Assembly: GCA_046048135.1 (NCBI GenBank)
Contig: JBJOGR010000001.1
Coordinates: forward strand, 1 to 38,463
Origin: ATZT02 sp046048135
GTDB lineage: Bacteria > Actinomycetota > Actinomycetes > S36-B12 > UBA5976
DNA length: 38,463 bases
Reading direction: 5' to 3'
Part shown: positions 24,612-31,799 of the stretch, piece by piece
Layout of the letters: every line of letters begins with the position of its first letter
Numbering within the stretch: position 1 is the first letter of the stretch
The notes under the pieces: model-generated
What the model was told of the DNA's origin: nothing
The model's database searches: none
The model's input: only the letters and a program-made list of their open reading frames with translations
Program-made: the position numbers and the translations under genes

Positions 24612-25805
24612 ATGGCCAAAGAAATCTCAGACCGAGTTCTAGCAATTGCTGAATCTGCAACCCTGGCAGTAGACGCCAAAGCCAAGGCGCTCAAAGCGCA
24701 AGGTCGTCCAGTTATTGGATTTGGTGCAGGTGAACCTGATTTTCCAACTCCTATTCACATTGTTGAAGCTGCACAAAAAGCAGCAAGTGAAGTTTCTAAT
24801 CACAGATATTCACCAACTCCTGGTTTAGCAAATTTAAGAGAAGCAATTGCAAAAGCAGCAACTAGAGACGATGGTTTGGAATTTAAATCTGATGAAGTAG
24901 TTGTCACAAATGGTGGTAAGCAAGCAATTTTTAACACTATGGCAACTTTAATAAATCCAGGTGATGAAGTTTTATTACAAGCACCTTATTGGGTTACATA
25001 TCCTGAAGCTGTTCAAATTTTCGGTGGTAAACCTGTTGTTATCAATTCAGATGAAACTACTAATTACAAAATAAATGTTAATGATTTAGAAAAAGCTTAT
25101 ACAAACAAGACAAAAATGTTAATTTTTGTTTCTCCTTCAAATCCAACTGGAACTGTTTACACCCCAGAAGAAGTTCAAGAAATTGGACAATGGGCATTAA
25201 ACAAAAATATTTGGGTAATGACTGATGAAATCTATCAACATTTAATTTATGAAGGTTCTAAGTTTTCTTCAATCGTTGGTTTAGTTCCTGGATTAAAAGA
25301 TAAATGTGTGATTGTTAATGGTGTAGCAAAAACTTATGCTATGACAGGTTGGAGAGTTGGTTGGACAATTGGGCCAAAAGAATTTACAAAAGCCTCAATT
25401 AATTTGCAATCTCACATGACAAGTAATGTGAATAACATTGCCCAGCAAGCCGCGTTTGCAGCTTTAACTGGACCGCAAGATATTTTAAAAACAATGTTAG
25501 ATGCCTTTAATAACAGAAGAAAAACTATTGTGAAAATGCTTAATGAAATAAATGGTTTTGTTTGCCCAGAACCAGGTGGTGCTTTCTATGTTTATCCATC
25601 AGTTAAAAAAGTTTTTGGAAAAACAATTAATGGAAAAACTATTAATTCCTCTCTTGATCTTGCAAATATTGCCTTAGAAGAAGTTGATGTGGCATTGGTT
25701 CCTGGAGAGGCTTTTGGAACACCTGGCTATATCAGAATGAGTTATGCCTTAAGTGATAAAGACTTAATTGAAGGTGTGACAAGATTACAAAAACTATTTA
25801 ACTAA
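24612..25805 (+). CDS. Class I PLP-dependent aminotransferase (aspartate type)
   Basis: A 397-residue aminotransferase of fold type I. Key positions: GAGEPDFPTP substrate loop (38-47), TNGGKQAIFN (99-108), N177 in SPSNPTG, D205 and Y208 in TDEIYQ, the PLP-binding lysine K240 in VNGVAKTYAMTGWR, and R248. This is the subgroup Ib aspartate/prephenate aminotransferase pattern, and the same gene sits next to murB in other actinobacteria. It probably interconverts aspartate and oxaloacetate; use of prephenate cannot be ruled out. No clear ribosome binding site precedes the ATG. Its 3' end overlaps the convergent murB by 8 bases. Confidence 0.92.
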   Translation: MAKEISDRVLAIAESATLAVDAKAKALKAQGRPVIGFGAGEPDFPTPIHIVEAAQKAASEVSNHRYSPTPGLANLREAIAKAATRDDGLEFKSDEVVVTNGGKQAIFNTMATLINPGDEVLLQAPYWVTYPEAVQIFGGKPVVINSDETTNYKINVNDLEKAYTNKTKMLIFVSPSNPTGTVYTPEEVQEIGQWALNKNIWVMTDEIYQHLIYEGSKFSSIVGLVPGLKDKCVIVNGVAKTYAMTGWRVGWTIGPKEFTKASINLQSHMTSNVNNIAQQAAFAALTGPQDILKTMLDAFNNRRKTIVKMLNEINGFVCPEPGGAFYVYPSVKKVFGKTINGKTINSSLDLANIALEEVDVALVPGEAFGTPGYIRMSYALSDKDLIEGVTRLQKLFN

Positions 25806-26823
25806 TTTTTAATATTTTCGGTTCGATTTGAAGTTCAATTTTGAATTTATCTAAAACTCCGCTTTTAATTTTTTCTGCTAAAGCAATTATTTCTTGTGCA
25901 CTAGCTTTTCCAGAATTACAAATTGCCAAAGTGTGTTTATTTGAAATATTGGCATTATTTAATTTATACCCTTTATTAAAACCAGCTTGTTCAATAAGCC
26001 ATGCAGCACTGGTTTTATTTTTTCCATCTGGTGCGTCATATATTGGTGCATTTTCAGGAATTTCATTTTTTGGTAAAACTGGATTAATAAAAAACGAACC
26101 AACACTAAAAGTATCTGAATCTAGTGGATTTAAAACCATTCCTTTTGATTTTCTAATTTCTAAGATTGCTTTTCGTAATTCTTTTATTGGTACTAAACTT
26201 CCAGGATTAACTTTTAGAAATTTGGCTACTTCTGGATAATTAGTCAAATTAGATTCTTTGCTTTTCTTAAATCTAAATGTGATATTTTCAATTATGAATT
26301 TGGACTTCATATTTTTTAAAATAGAAGTTCTATAACCAAATTTAAGTTCTTCATTTGTTAGTTGTCTTATTTTTCCAGTTGAGCCATCTACTATTTGAAG
26401 AGATTTAATTGTTGATTTAACTTCACTTCCGTAAGCTCCAACATTTTGAATAGGGGTAGCTCCTATTGTTCCTGGAATTCCTGAAAGAGTTTCAATTCCT
26501 GCATAACCTTGATCAACTACATCTTCAACAAATTCATCCCAGTTAATTCCTGCTCCAGCAGTAATTTCAATGAAATCATTATCTAACTTCGTAGTTTGTT
26601 TAACTATTTTCATTAATGCAATTGGCGTCTTTATTTCATGATCTGGAGCAACAATATTTGAGCCCCCACCTAGAACAAAAAAATCATTATTGCCAAATTC
26701 TAAAATAAAATCTTGAATATCTACAGGACTAGATATTTCACAAACAGTTTGAGCCATTCCGCCTATTCTTAGGCTTGTATGATTTGCGAGTTTAAAACCT
26801 TTTAATTTCTTCACATTTGACAT
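25798..26823 (-). CDS. murB: UDP-N-acetylenolpyruvoylglucosamine reductase
   Basis: About 341 residues. MurB reduces enolpyruvyl-UDP-GlcNAc to UDP-MurNAc with NADPH and FAD, the second committed step of peptidoglycan synthesis. Visible motifs: NHTSLRIGG at the N-terminus, FAD site FVLGGGSNIV, GIPGTIGATPIQNVGAYGSEV, and the catalytic serine in SVGSFFINP. The PIQNVGAYG block and the long C-terminal half fit type I MurB. The ATG at 26823 is taken as start; an in-frame TTG at 26832, four bases after the upstream stop, would add three residues. Neither has a strong ribosome binding site. It ends in an 8-base overlap with the convergent aminotransferase gene. Confidence 0.94.
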   Translation of the reverse strand: MSNVKKLKGFKLANHTSLRIGGMAQTVCEISSPVDIQDFILEFGNNDFFVLGGGSNIVAPDHEIKTPIALMKIVKQTTKLDNDFIEITAGAGINWDEFVEDVVDQGYAGIETLSGIPGTIGATPIQNVGAYGSEVKSTIKSLQIVDGSTGKIRQLTNEELKFGYRTSILKNMKSKFIIENITFRFKKSKESNLTNYPEVAKFLKVNPGSLVPIKELRKAILEIRKSKGMVLNPLDSDTFSVGSFFINPVLPKNEIPENAPIYDAPDGKNKTSAAWLIEQAGFNKGYKLNNANISNKHTLAICNSGKASAQEIIALAEKIKSGVLDKFKIELQIEPKILKIS

Positions 26824-26836
26824 GTTAATCAATGAG

Positions 26837-27760
26837 TTATCTTCTAGGACTTAAAATTTCAGTTTTTCCTCTGAAATTTTGAAGTATTCGATCATAAGTT
26901 TTTTTGGACTCTTTATCTCTATATTCAATGTCTGAATCATGATAGCCGTGATGTCTTTTCTGCTCGATTTTTAAATCTGAAGAATATGCAAATAATTTAA
27001 AACCTTCTTTTCTTAAAGAAAGCGACCATTCTAAATCAGCATTTCTATAAAATTTAGCCTTTGAATTTGCTGGAATTTTCTTTGCAATTTCAGTCCTAAT
27101 GATGAAGAAATAACTCAAAAGAATGTCTACTTCCCCGTCTCCCTTATCTTCGACACTTCTCCATTGATCTTCTAGATTGACAAGTGCACCTTTCCAACCA
27201 ACGGCAGCTATTTTATCTTCAAATTTTTCTAATAACTTAGTTACAACATCTTCAGAAATTATTGAAGACAAATCCATAATCACAGTGAATGGATTTTCGT
27301 TTATTTCAATTAATTTATTTATTGAATTAGCCCAACCTGCTTCCTGTAGAGATTGGCTAATGTGAATAACTTCTACTCGGCTTTGGGAATTAGCTATATC
27401 ATTTAAATAATTTCCAACTCTTTCTTTATTCGCTAAATCTAGAATTAGGAATGAAGTTTGTTCATTTAAATGCTTCAATAATGCTTCCAGGCATTCTTTT
27501 GTATCTTCAAGCCAGCCTTCGACCAAAAGTAAGACAGTCGCATTACTTTTATTTTTTTGCTTATATTTGATTAAATTTAAATTCTCAAAAACTTCAAATT
27601 CAGGTTTTTCAACTAAATCAAAACCTGTAGAAGTGTCTTTTACTAAATAACCTTTTTGTGCAATTTCATCTCGCAATTGATCAGAAAGTGAATAATCTTT
27701 ATTTTTTCTTGCTTCAACTCTTTTTTGAGCTAAATCAATTACTTCTTGGGGAATACTCAT
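26837..27760 (-). CDS. CysS-tail/glycosyltransferase-like fusion protein
   Basis: A 307-residue two-part protein. Residues 5-52 (VIDLAQKRVEARKNKDYSLSDQLRDEI and GYLVKDTSTGFDLV) look like the small C-terminal tail domain of cysteinyl-tRNA synthetase. Residues about 70-300 resemble a GT-A/family 2 glycosyltransferase: a LLLVEGW opening strand, AGWANSINKLIE, VGWKGALVN, and DLEWSLSLRKEGF, which is like the late acceptor/metal motif of GT2 enzymes. A normal DXD is not evident; the corresponding spot reads MDLSS. It ends with a conserved-looking HHGYHDSDIEYRDKESKKTYDR (in part). Similar fusions occur near murB in actinobacteria; the substrate is unknown. No membrane segments. It lies between the HadB-like gene and murB, 3 bases after the former. 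Confidence 0.72.
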   Translation of the reverse strand: MSIPQEVIDLAQKRVEARKNKDYSLSDQLRDEIAQKGYLVKDTSTGFDLVEKPEFEVFENLNLIKYKQKNKSNATVLLLVEGWLEDTKECLEALLKHLNEQTSFLILDLANKERVGNYLNDIANSQSRVEVIHISQSLQEAGWANSINKLIEINENPFTVIMDLSSIISEDVVTKLLEKFEDKIAAVGWKGALVNLEDQWRSVEDKGDGEVDILLSYFFIIRTEIAKKIPANSKAKFYRNADLEWSLSLRKEGFKLFAYSSDLKIEQKRHHGYHDSDIEYRDKESKKTYDRILQNFRGKTEILSPRR

Positions 27761-27763
27761 AAA

Positions 27764-28195
27764 TTATGTAAGTTGAACAACAATTACTGACCGACCCAAA
27801 ACTTTAACTCCTTGACACCTTGCTTCTAAACCTATTTTTATTTGTTTGTTTTCTAATTTTTCTTCAACTTTTCCAGAAAATTCTACTAATGTTCCTTCGT
27901 TATTATTTGGAACTACCACAGGAGAGGAAAATTTCACAGAAAAACTTTTTAGTGCATTAATATCTTTTATCCAATTTGTAACTACATTTCCAGCTAAAGC
28001 CATAGTTAACATTCCGTGAGCAATTACATCAGGCAGTCCAACAGATTTTGCAAATTCTTCGTCTAAATGAATTCTATTTTGATCACCAGAGGTATTTGCA
28101 TACTCAACCAAATCTTGTCGTTTAAAGGTATGAGTAAACTTTGGTAATTCAAAACCTACTTCTACATCATCAAATTTAATAATCGTCATATTCAT
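27764..28195 (-). CDS. MaoC-like hot-dog dehydratase, HadB type
   Basis: A 143-residue hot-dog protein with the (R)-hydratase motif YANTSGDQNRIHLDEEFAKS, including the catalytic pair D38/H43, then LPDVIAHGMLTMALAG. In mycobacteria the HadB counterpart is the catalytic half of the FAS-II (3R)-hydroxyacyl-ACP dehydratase. Here it probably pairs with the upstream UPF0336/HadA-like protein: their genes overlap by four bases (ATGA). Nothing else in this window suggests mycolate synthesis, so the actual substrate is open. An internal ATG two codons in could be the true start. Confidence 0.87.
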   Translation of the reverse strand: MNMTIIKFDDVEVGFELPKFTHTFKRQDLVEYANTSGDQNRIHLDEEFAKSVGLPDVIAHGMLTMALAGNVVTNWIKDINALKSFSVKFSSPVVVPNNNEGTLVEFSGKVEEKLENKQIKIGLEARCQGVKVLGRSVIVVQLT

Positions 28196-28605
28196 CCAGT
28201 ACCGCGAGAAATTAAAGTTGCTCTAAGTGTTGCAACTTCATTTTTATTTGTATCTAAAACATCACTTCTAATTGTTATGAAATCATTTCCCACTTTTGTT
28301 TTAATATCTTCAATGGTTGAAATAAAGGAAAGTTCGTCTCCGACTTTTACTGGTTTTTTATATTCAAAGCTTTGCTCACCATGAACTACTTTGTTCCAGT
28401 CAAGACCCAGTTCTGGATCAAAAAGGGCAACTTGCATGGCACCCATTTGAATTGAAATTAAAAAAGTAGGACTAGCAAATCCATCTGATACATAAGAATT
28501 GGTATCACGTATAGATTTAGCAAAATTATCTATTTGATTTTTGGTAACTTTAAATGTTTCTTTAGAAGGATAGGATCTATTTAGAAACGCTTGGTTTAGA
28601 GCCAC
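28192..28605 (-). CDS. UPF0336/HadA-like hot-dog protein
   Basis: A 137-residue member of the MaoC N-terminal/UPF0336 group. The opening MALNQAFLNRSYPS is typical of the family, as are ASPTFLISIQM and VVHGEQSFEYKKPVKVGDEL. It lacks the Asp/His catalytic motif of its neighbour, as HadA does; HadA supplies part of the substrate channel in the mycobacterial heterodimer. The start is GTG, chosen because it gives the family N-terminus. It follows rpmG by 26 bases, the usual actinobacterial arrangement. Confidence 0.87.
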   Translation of the reverse strand: MALNQAFLNRSYPSKETFKVTKNQIDNFAKSIRDTNSYVSDGFASPTFLISIQMGAMQVALFDPELGLDWNKVVHGEQSFEYKKPVKVGDELSFISTIEDIKTKVGNDFITIRSDVLDTNKNEVATLRATLISRGTG

Positions 28606-28631
28606 GTTAAGACTTAGTTAATCTTTTTTTC

Positions 28632-28796
28632 TTAACGAGTTTCTTTATGTTCAGTGTGCTTGTTGCAACGTGGACAAAACTTTTTAACTTCTAAACGATC
28701 TGGATCGTTTCTTCTATTTTTTCTTGTGATGTAATTGCGTTCCTTGCAATCTGCACAAGCCATAGTAATTTTTGGACGTACATCGCTTTTTGCCAT
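28632..28796 (-). CDS. rpmG: 50S ribosomal protein L33
   Basis: A 54-residue L33 starting MAKSDVRPKITMACADCK. It has two zinc-binding CXXC pairs (C14/C17 and C41/C44), so it is the zinc-containing (C+) form. KNRRNDPDRLEVKKFCPRC is typical of the family. The AAAGGATAG ahead of the ATG serves as ribosome binding site. The gene lies between tRNA-Met and the HadA-like gene. Confidence 0.95.
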   Translation of the reverse strand: MAKSDVRPKITMACADCKERNYITRKNRRNDPDRLEVKKFCPRCNKHTEHKETR

Positions 28797-28831
28797 TTCA
28801 CTATCCTTTCGTATTCAAGATTCTTACCTTG

Positions 28832-28904
28832 TAGCGGAGGCGGGAGTTGAACCCGCGACACAGCGATTATGAGCCGCTTGCTCTGCCACCTGAGCTACTC
28901 CGCT
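28832..28904 (-). tRNA. tRNA-Met (CAT anticodon), elongator type
   Basis: A 73-base cloverleaf: acceptor AGCGGAG pairs with CTCCGCT, anticodon arm AGCGG-CTCATAA-TCGCT gives CAT, T arm GCGGG-TTCAACT-CCCGC. The first acceptor pair is A-T, unlike the mismatched initiator tRNA, and the setting between tRNA-Thr and rpmG is typical of actinobacterial elongator tRNA-Met. A lysidine-modified Ile tRNA cannot be fully excluded. The 3' CCA is not encoded. Confidence 0.92.
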
Positions 28905-28930
28905 TTATTACTGTGAGTCAATTCAACCCG

Positions 28931-29003
28931 AGCCCCAATGCGGAATTGAACCGCAGACCTTCTCCTTACCATGGAGATGCTCTACCTACTGAGCTATTGG
29001 GGC
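28931..29003 (-). tRNA. tRNA-Thr (GGT anticodon)
   Basis: A 73-base cloverleaf: acceptor GCCCCAA pairs with TTGGGGC, anticodon arm TCTCC-ATGGTAA-GGAGA gives GGT, T arm TGCGG-TTCAATT-CCGCA. Discriminator T, no encoded CCA. It lies 26 bases upstream of tRNA-Met and probably shares its transcript. Confidence 0.95.
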
Positions 29004-29070
29004 TTGACGGCTGAAATGATTAAATTCTTGCCGCAAAAGTTCAGAATACCTGAGGAGTAATTTATAACTT

Positions 29071-30012
29071 ATGAGTGGACCAAACACATCTTTAATAGAT
29101 CTGAGTTCAAAAAGAATAATTATTACCGGTGCAAGTTCTGGGCTTGGTGAAGAATGTGCGTTAGCACTTTCTAAATTAGGAGCAGAAGTTGTTCTTGCAG
29201 TTAGAAATACTTCAAAAGGTGAAAATGTACTAAATAAAATCAAACAACAAGTTCCCAATGCCAGAATTGAAGTTTCAGAACTTGATTTAACTGATTTTGA
29301 ATCAATTAGAAATTTTGCAAGCAGAGAAAATAGTAAACAAATAGATATTTTATTAAATAACGCAGGAATTATGGCTGTTCCTTTTGCTTTAACTAAAGAT
29401 GGTTATGAATCTCAAATGGGCACTAATCATTTAGGACATTTTTTACTAACAAGTCTCTTATTTGAAAACTTAAATAAATCAAATGTTGGAAGAATTATAA
29501 ATGTCTCTTCAACTGCTCATCGTTTAGGAAAATTAAAAACAGGCAATAGAACAGATATTTTAATGACTCAAGAAAATTACTCCCCTTGGGTTGCATACGG
29601 AAATTCAAAATTAGCAAATCTATTGTTTACGAGTGAATTATCTAGAAGATTAAGGTTAATTAATTCAAAAATAATCACTGCTTCAACTCACCCTGGTTAT
29701 GCTGCTACTAATTTACAACTTGTAGGACCAAGTCTTAAAAAAGGAATCAGAAAAACAATCGAATTAAATGGATCAAAATTGGCAAATATTCTGTTTGGTC
29801 AAAGTGCCTCTAATGGAGCACTTCCTTTAATTGCTGCATGCACATGGAGCAATATAGAAAATAATGACTTTATAGGTCCAGATGGTCCTTTACAAGCAAG
29901 AGGAAAACCTACAAAAGTTAAAATGAGTTCCTTAGCTAAAAATAGTGATTTAGCAAAAAATCTTTGGCTAACAAGTGAAGAATTAACGGGAGTGAAATTT
30001 TTAAATGGCTGA
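29071..30012 (+). CDS. Short-chain dehydrogenase/reductase
   Basis: A 313-residue SDR. The NAD(P) site is IIITGASSGLGEE (TGxxxGxG at 19-26), followed by LLNNAGIM (NNAG), NVSST with the catalytic serine region, and the YxxxK pair in YGNSK. The long C-terminal part and GTNHLGHFLLT resemble retinol-dehydrogenase/WW-oxidoreductase-like SDRs; the substrate is unknown. A GAGGAG sequence lies 13 bases before the ATG, rather far. It ends in an 8-base overlap with yajQ on the same strand, so the two are co-translated. Confidence 0.88.
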   Translation: MSGPNTSLIDLSSKRIIITGASSGLGEECALALSKLGAEVVLAVRNTSKGENVLNKIKQQVPNARIEVSELDLTDFESIRNFASRENSKQIDILLNNAGIMAVPFALTKDGYESQMGTNHLGHFLLTSLLFENLNKSNVGRIINVSSTAHRLGKLKTGNRTDILMTQENYSPWVAYGNSKLANLLFTSELSRRLRLINSKIITASTHPGYAATNLQLVGPSLKKGIRKTIELNGSKLANILFGQSASNGALPLIAACTWSNIENNDFIGPDGPLQARGKPTKVKMSSLAKNSDLAKNLWLTSEELTGVKFLNG

Positions 30013-30496
30013 TAATTCATTCGATATCGTAAGCAAAATTGATAGACAAGAAGCAGATAATGCTTTAAATCAGGCAAGTAAAGAATTATCTCAACGATTT
30101 GATTTCAAAAATACTCAAACAGAAATCAAATGGTCTGGAGAACTAGCTGTTGAACTTTCTTCGAGCACTGAAGAGCGTTGTAAAGCTGCTCTAGAGGTAT
30201 TTAAAGAAAAATTAATTAAACGTGGCATATCTTTAAAATCATTTAAGCCAAATGATCCACAAGCATCTGGAAAAACTTATAAGATTATTGGAAATTTTAA
30301 TTCAGGAATTAGTCAAGAAAATGCAAAAAAACTGACAAAATTGATTAAAGACGAAGGTCCAAAATCAGTTAAAACCCAAATAATGGGTGATCTTTTAAGA
30401 GTGACGAGTAAATCTAGAGATGATTTACAAAGTGTTATGAGATTGGTTGAAAAATCTAATCTAGATTTTGCAACTCAATTTACAAATTATCGCTAG
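30005..30496 (+). CDS. yajQ: YajQ family nucleotide-binding protein (DUF520)
   Basis: A 163-residue protein of the usual YajQ length and sequence: MADNSFDIVSKIDRQEADNALNQA at the N-terminus (in part), RFDFKNTQTEI, and the C-terminal VRVTSKSRDDLQ-like segment followed by DFATQFTNYR. YajQ members bind nucleotides, and some have been reported to bind cyclic di-GMP; the role here is not known. The start codon lies inside the SDR gene, with GGGAG 9 bases upstream. The stop overlaps the stop of the P-type ATPase remnant on the other strand. Confidence 0.94.
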   Translation: MADNSFDIVSKIDRQEADNALNQASKELSQRFDFKNTQTEIKWSGELAVELSSSTEERCKAALEVFKEKLIKRGISLKSFKPNDPQASGKTYKIIGNFNSGISQENAKKLTKLIKDEGPKSVKTQIMGDLLRVTSKSRDDLQSVMRLVEKSNLDFATQFTNYR

Positions 30497-30621
30497 TTAT
30501 TTGTTGCTAGTTTTCCAAATTTTCTTAATCTCAAACTATTTGTAACTACAAACACACTTGAAAATGCCATCGCAGCAGAAGCAATTATCGGTCCTAGAAG
30601 TCCAAGCAACGCTAAAGGAAT
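30493..30621 (-). pseudogene. C-terminal remnant of heavy-metal P-type ATPase
   Basis: Forty-two codons and a stop on the minus strand read IPLALLGLLGPIIASAAMAF then SSVFVVTNSLRLRKFGKLAT and NN. This is the last membrane helix and tail of P1B copper/heavy-metal ATPases (PxxAxxAMAxSSVxVVxNSLRLR). Upstream the frame stays open only to 30657, running through the 3' end of tRNA-Tyr, without an ATG, GTG or TTG before the methionine inside the helix. The rest of the ATPase (about 700 residues) is missing. It is a truncated fragment that abuts tRNA-Tyr. Confidence 0.85.
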
Positions 30622-30648
30622 TTGACCACATAAAAGAAAAAATAATTC

Positions 30649-30734
30649 TGGTGGTAGCTAGTGGATTTGAACCACTGTAGGCGTGAACCGGCAGATTTAC
30701 AGTCTGCTCCCTTTGGCCGCTCGGGCAAGCTACC
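30649..30734 (-). tRNA. tRNA-Tyr (GTA anticodon) with encoded CCA
   Basis: A class II tRNA: acceptor GGTAGCT pairs with AGCTACC, anticodon arm GCAGA-CTGTAAA-TCTGC gives GTA, long variable arm CGGTTCACGCCTAC, T arm AGTGG-TTCAAAT-CCACT. Discriminator A, followed by an encoded CCA (30649-30651), unlike the other three tRNAs here. The structural part without CCA is 30652-30734. It lies 43 bases after htpX on the same strand. Confidence 0.95.
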
Positions 30735-30777
30735 TAAAACTTCTTTTCGCTTTTGTAATCTTACGGCGAAAGAGTTT

Positions 30778-31641
30778 TTAGTTTTTCTGCCCCATCTGTT
30801 CTGCCATCCATTCCAATCTTTTAACACGTTCGTTCGTTGGAGGATGTGTTGAAAATAATTTAGCCATTCCACTTCCTCTGAATGGATGGGCAATCATCAT
30901 CGATGAAGCAGTTTCCATTTCAGATGTAGGTCTCATTGGCGCATTAGTTATTCCTGCATCAATTTTTTTCAATGCACTTGCAAGTGCTAGAGGATCTTTA
31001 GTCAAAATTGCCCCATCTTCATCTGCTGCATATTCTCTTGATCTTCCAATTGCCAATTGCAACATAGTTGCAGCAAGTGGAGCAATAAACATTAAAAATA
31101 ATCCACCCAAAGGATTTGATCTTTCAGAATCTCTTCCTCCAAATAACCAAAAAAATTGAACCATAGACATCAAAACACTTGCCATAGTTGCAGCAATGGA
31201 TGCAGTTAAAATATCTCTGTTATAAACATGGGAGAGTTCATGTCCAATTACTCCGCGTAATTCTCTTTCATTAAGTATGTTCATAATTCCTTCAGTTGCA
31301 CATACCGCAGAATTTTCTGGATTTCTACCAGTAGCAAAAGCATTTGGAGAAGCAGTTGGAGATAAATAAACTCTAGGCATTGGTTGTTTTGCTTCGGCTG
31401 CTAAATCGCTAACAATTTTATAAAGAAGTGGTGCTGTTTGTGGATCTACTTGATAAGCACGCATTGCTTTTAGAGCTAAGCGATCTGAATAAAAATAAGC
31501 AAATCCATTCATGCCGATAGCTAAAATCAATCCAAACCAAAGTCCACTTGAACCACCGAACCAAGAAGCAGCAAGCATTACCACTAATGCAAGAAATCCA
31601 AAAAGAAAAATGGTCTTAAATGTATTGGTAGATCTTCTCAT
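30778..31641 (-). CDS. htpX: HtpX-type M48 zinc metalloprotease
   Basis: A 287-residue membrane protease. Two membrane helices near the N-terminus (about 10-27 and 33-50), then the zinc site HELSH at 134-138 and a downstream glutamate in REYAADEDGA; two further hydrophobic helices lie between them. HtpX takes part in quality control of membrane proteins. The start is set at the ATG at 31641, giving the usual N-terminus (MRRSTNTFKTIFLFGF) and length. The frame stays open 45 codons further to a TTG, but those residues are not HtpX-like and would run into the rarD promoter region. The ATG sits at the end of a T7A8 tract with no close ribosome binding site. Confidence 0.93.
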   Translation of the reverse strand: MRRSTNTFKTIFLFGFLALVVMLAASWFGGSSGLWFGLILAIGMNGFAYFYSDRLALKAMRAYQVDPQTAPLLYKIVSDLAAEAKQPMPRVYLSPTASPNAFATGRNPENSAVCATEGIMNILNERELRGVIGHELSHVYNRDILTASIAATMASVLMSMVQFFWLFGGRDSERSNPLGGLFLMFIAPLAATMLQLAIGRSREYAADEDGAILTKDPLALASALKKIDAGITNAPMRPTSEMETASSMMIAHPFRGSGMAKLFSTHPPTNERVKRLEWMAEQMGQKN

Positions 31642-31799
31642 TTTTTTTAAAAAAACCCTTTCAAAATATCTCCTATATTTATTTGTATCTGATTTCAATT
31701 CAGTTCGCCACTTCACACCCCTTTTAGGTGGGCTTGATAAGTAAAAACCAATTGCTTGCCTAGACTGAGAAACCAATAATTAATAGAAAAAGTGAGTAA

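Noticed and set aside
29004..29070. A promoter for the SDR gene (TTGACG at 29004 with a downstream -10)
   Set aside because: No -10-like hexamer occurs at 16-18 bases from it, so it was not called.
30735..30777. Terminator between htpX and tRNA-Tyr
   Set aside because: Only a 6-base TTTCGC/GCGAAA pairing with a 15-base loop and no U-tract; too weak to call.
31642..31776. A 45-residue N-terminal extension of HtpX starting at a TTG
   Set aside because: The residues are not HtpX-like, the extension covers the promoter region of rarD, and the ATG at 31641 gives the normal protein.
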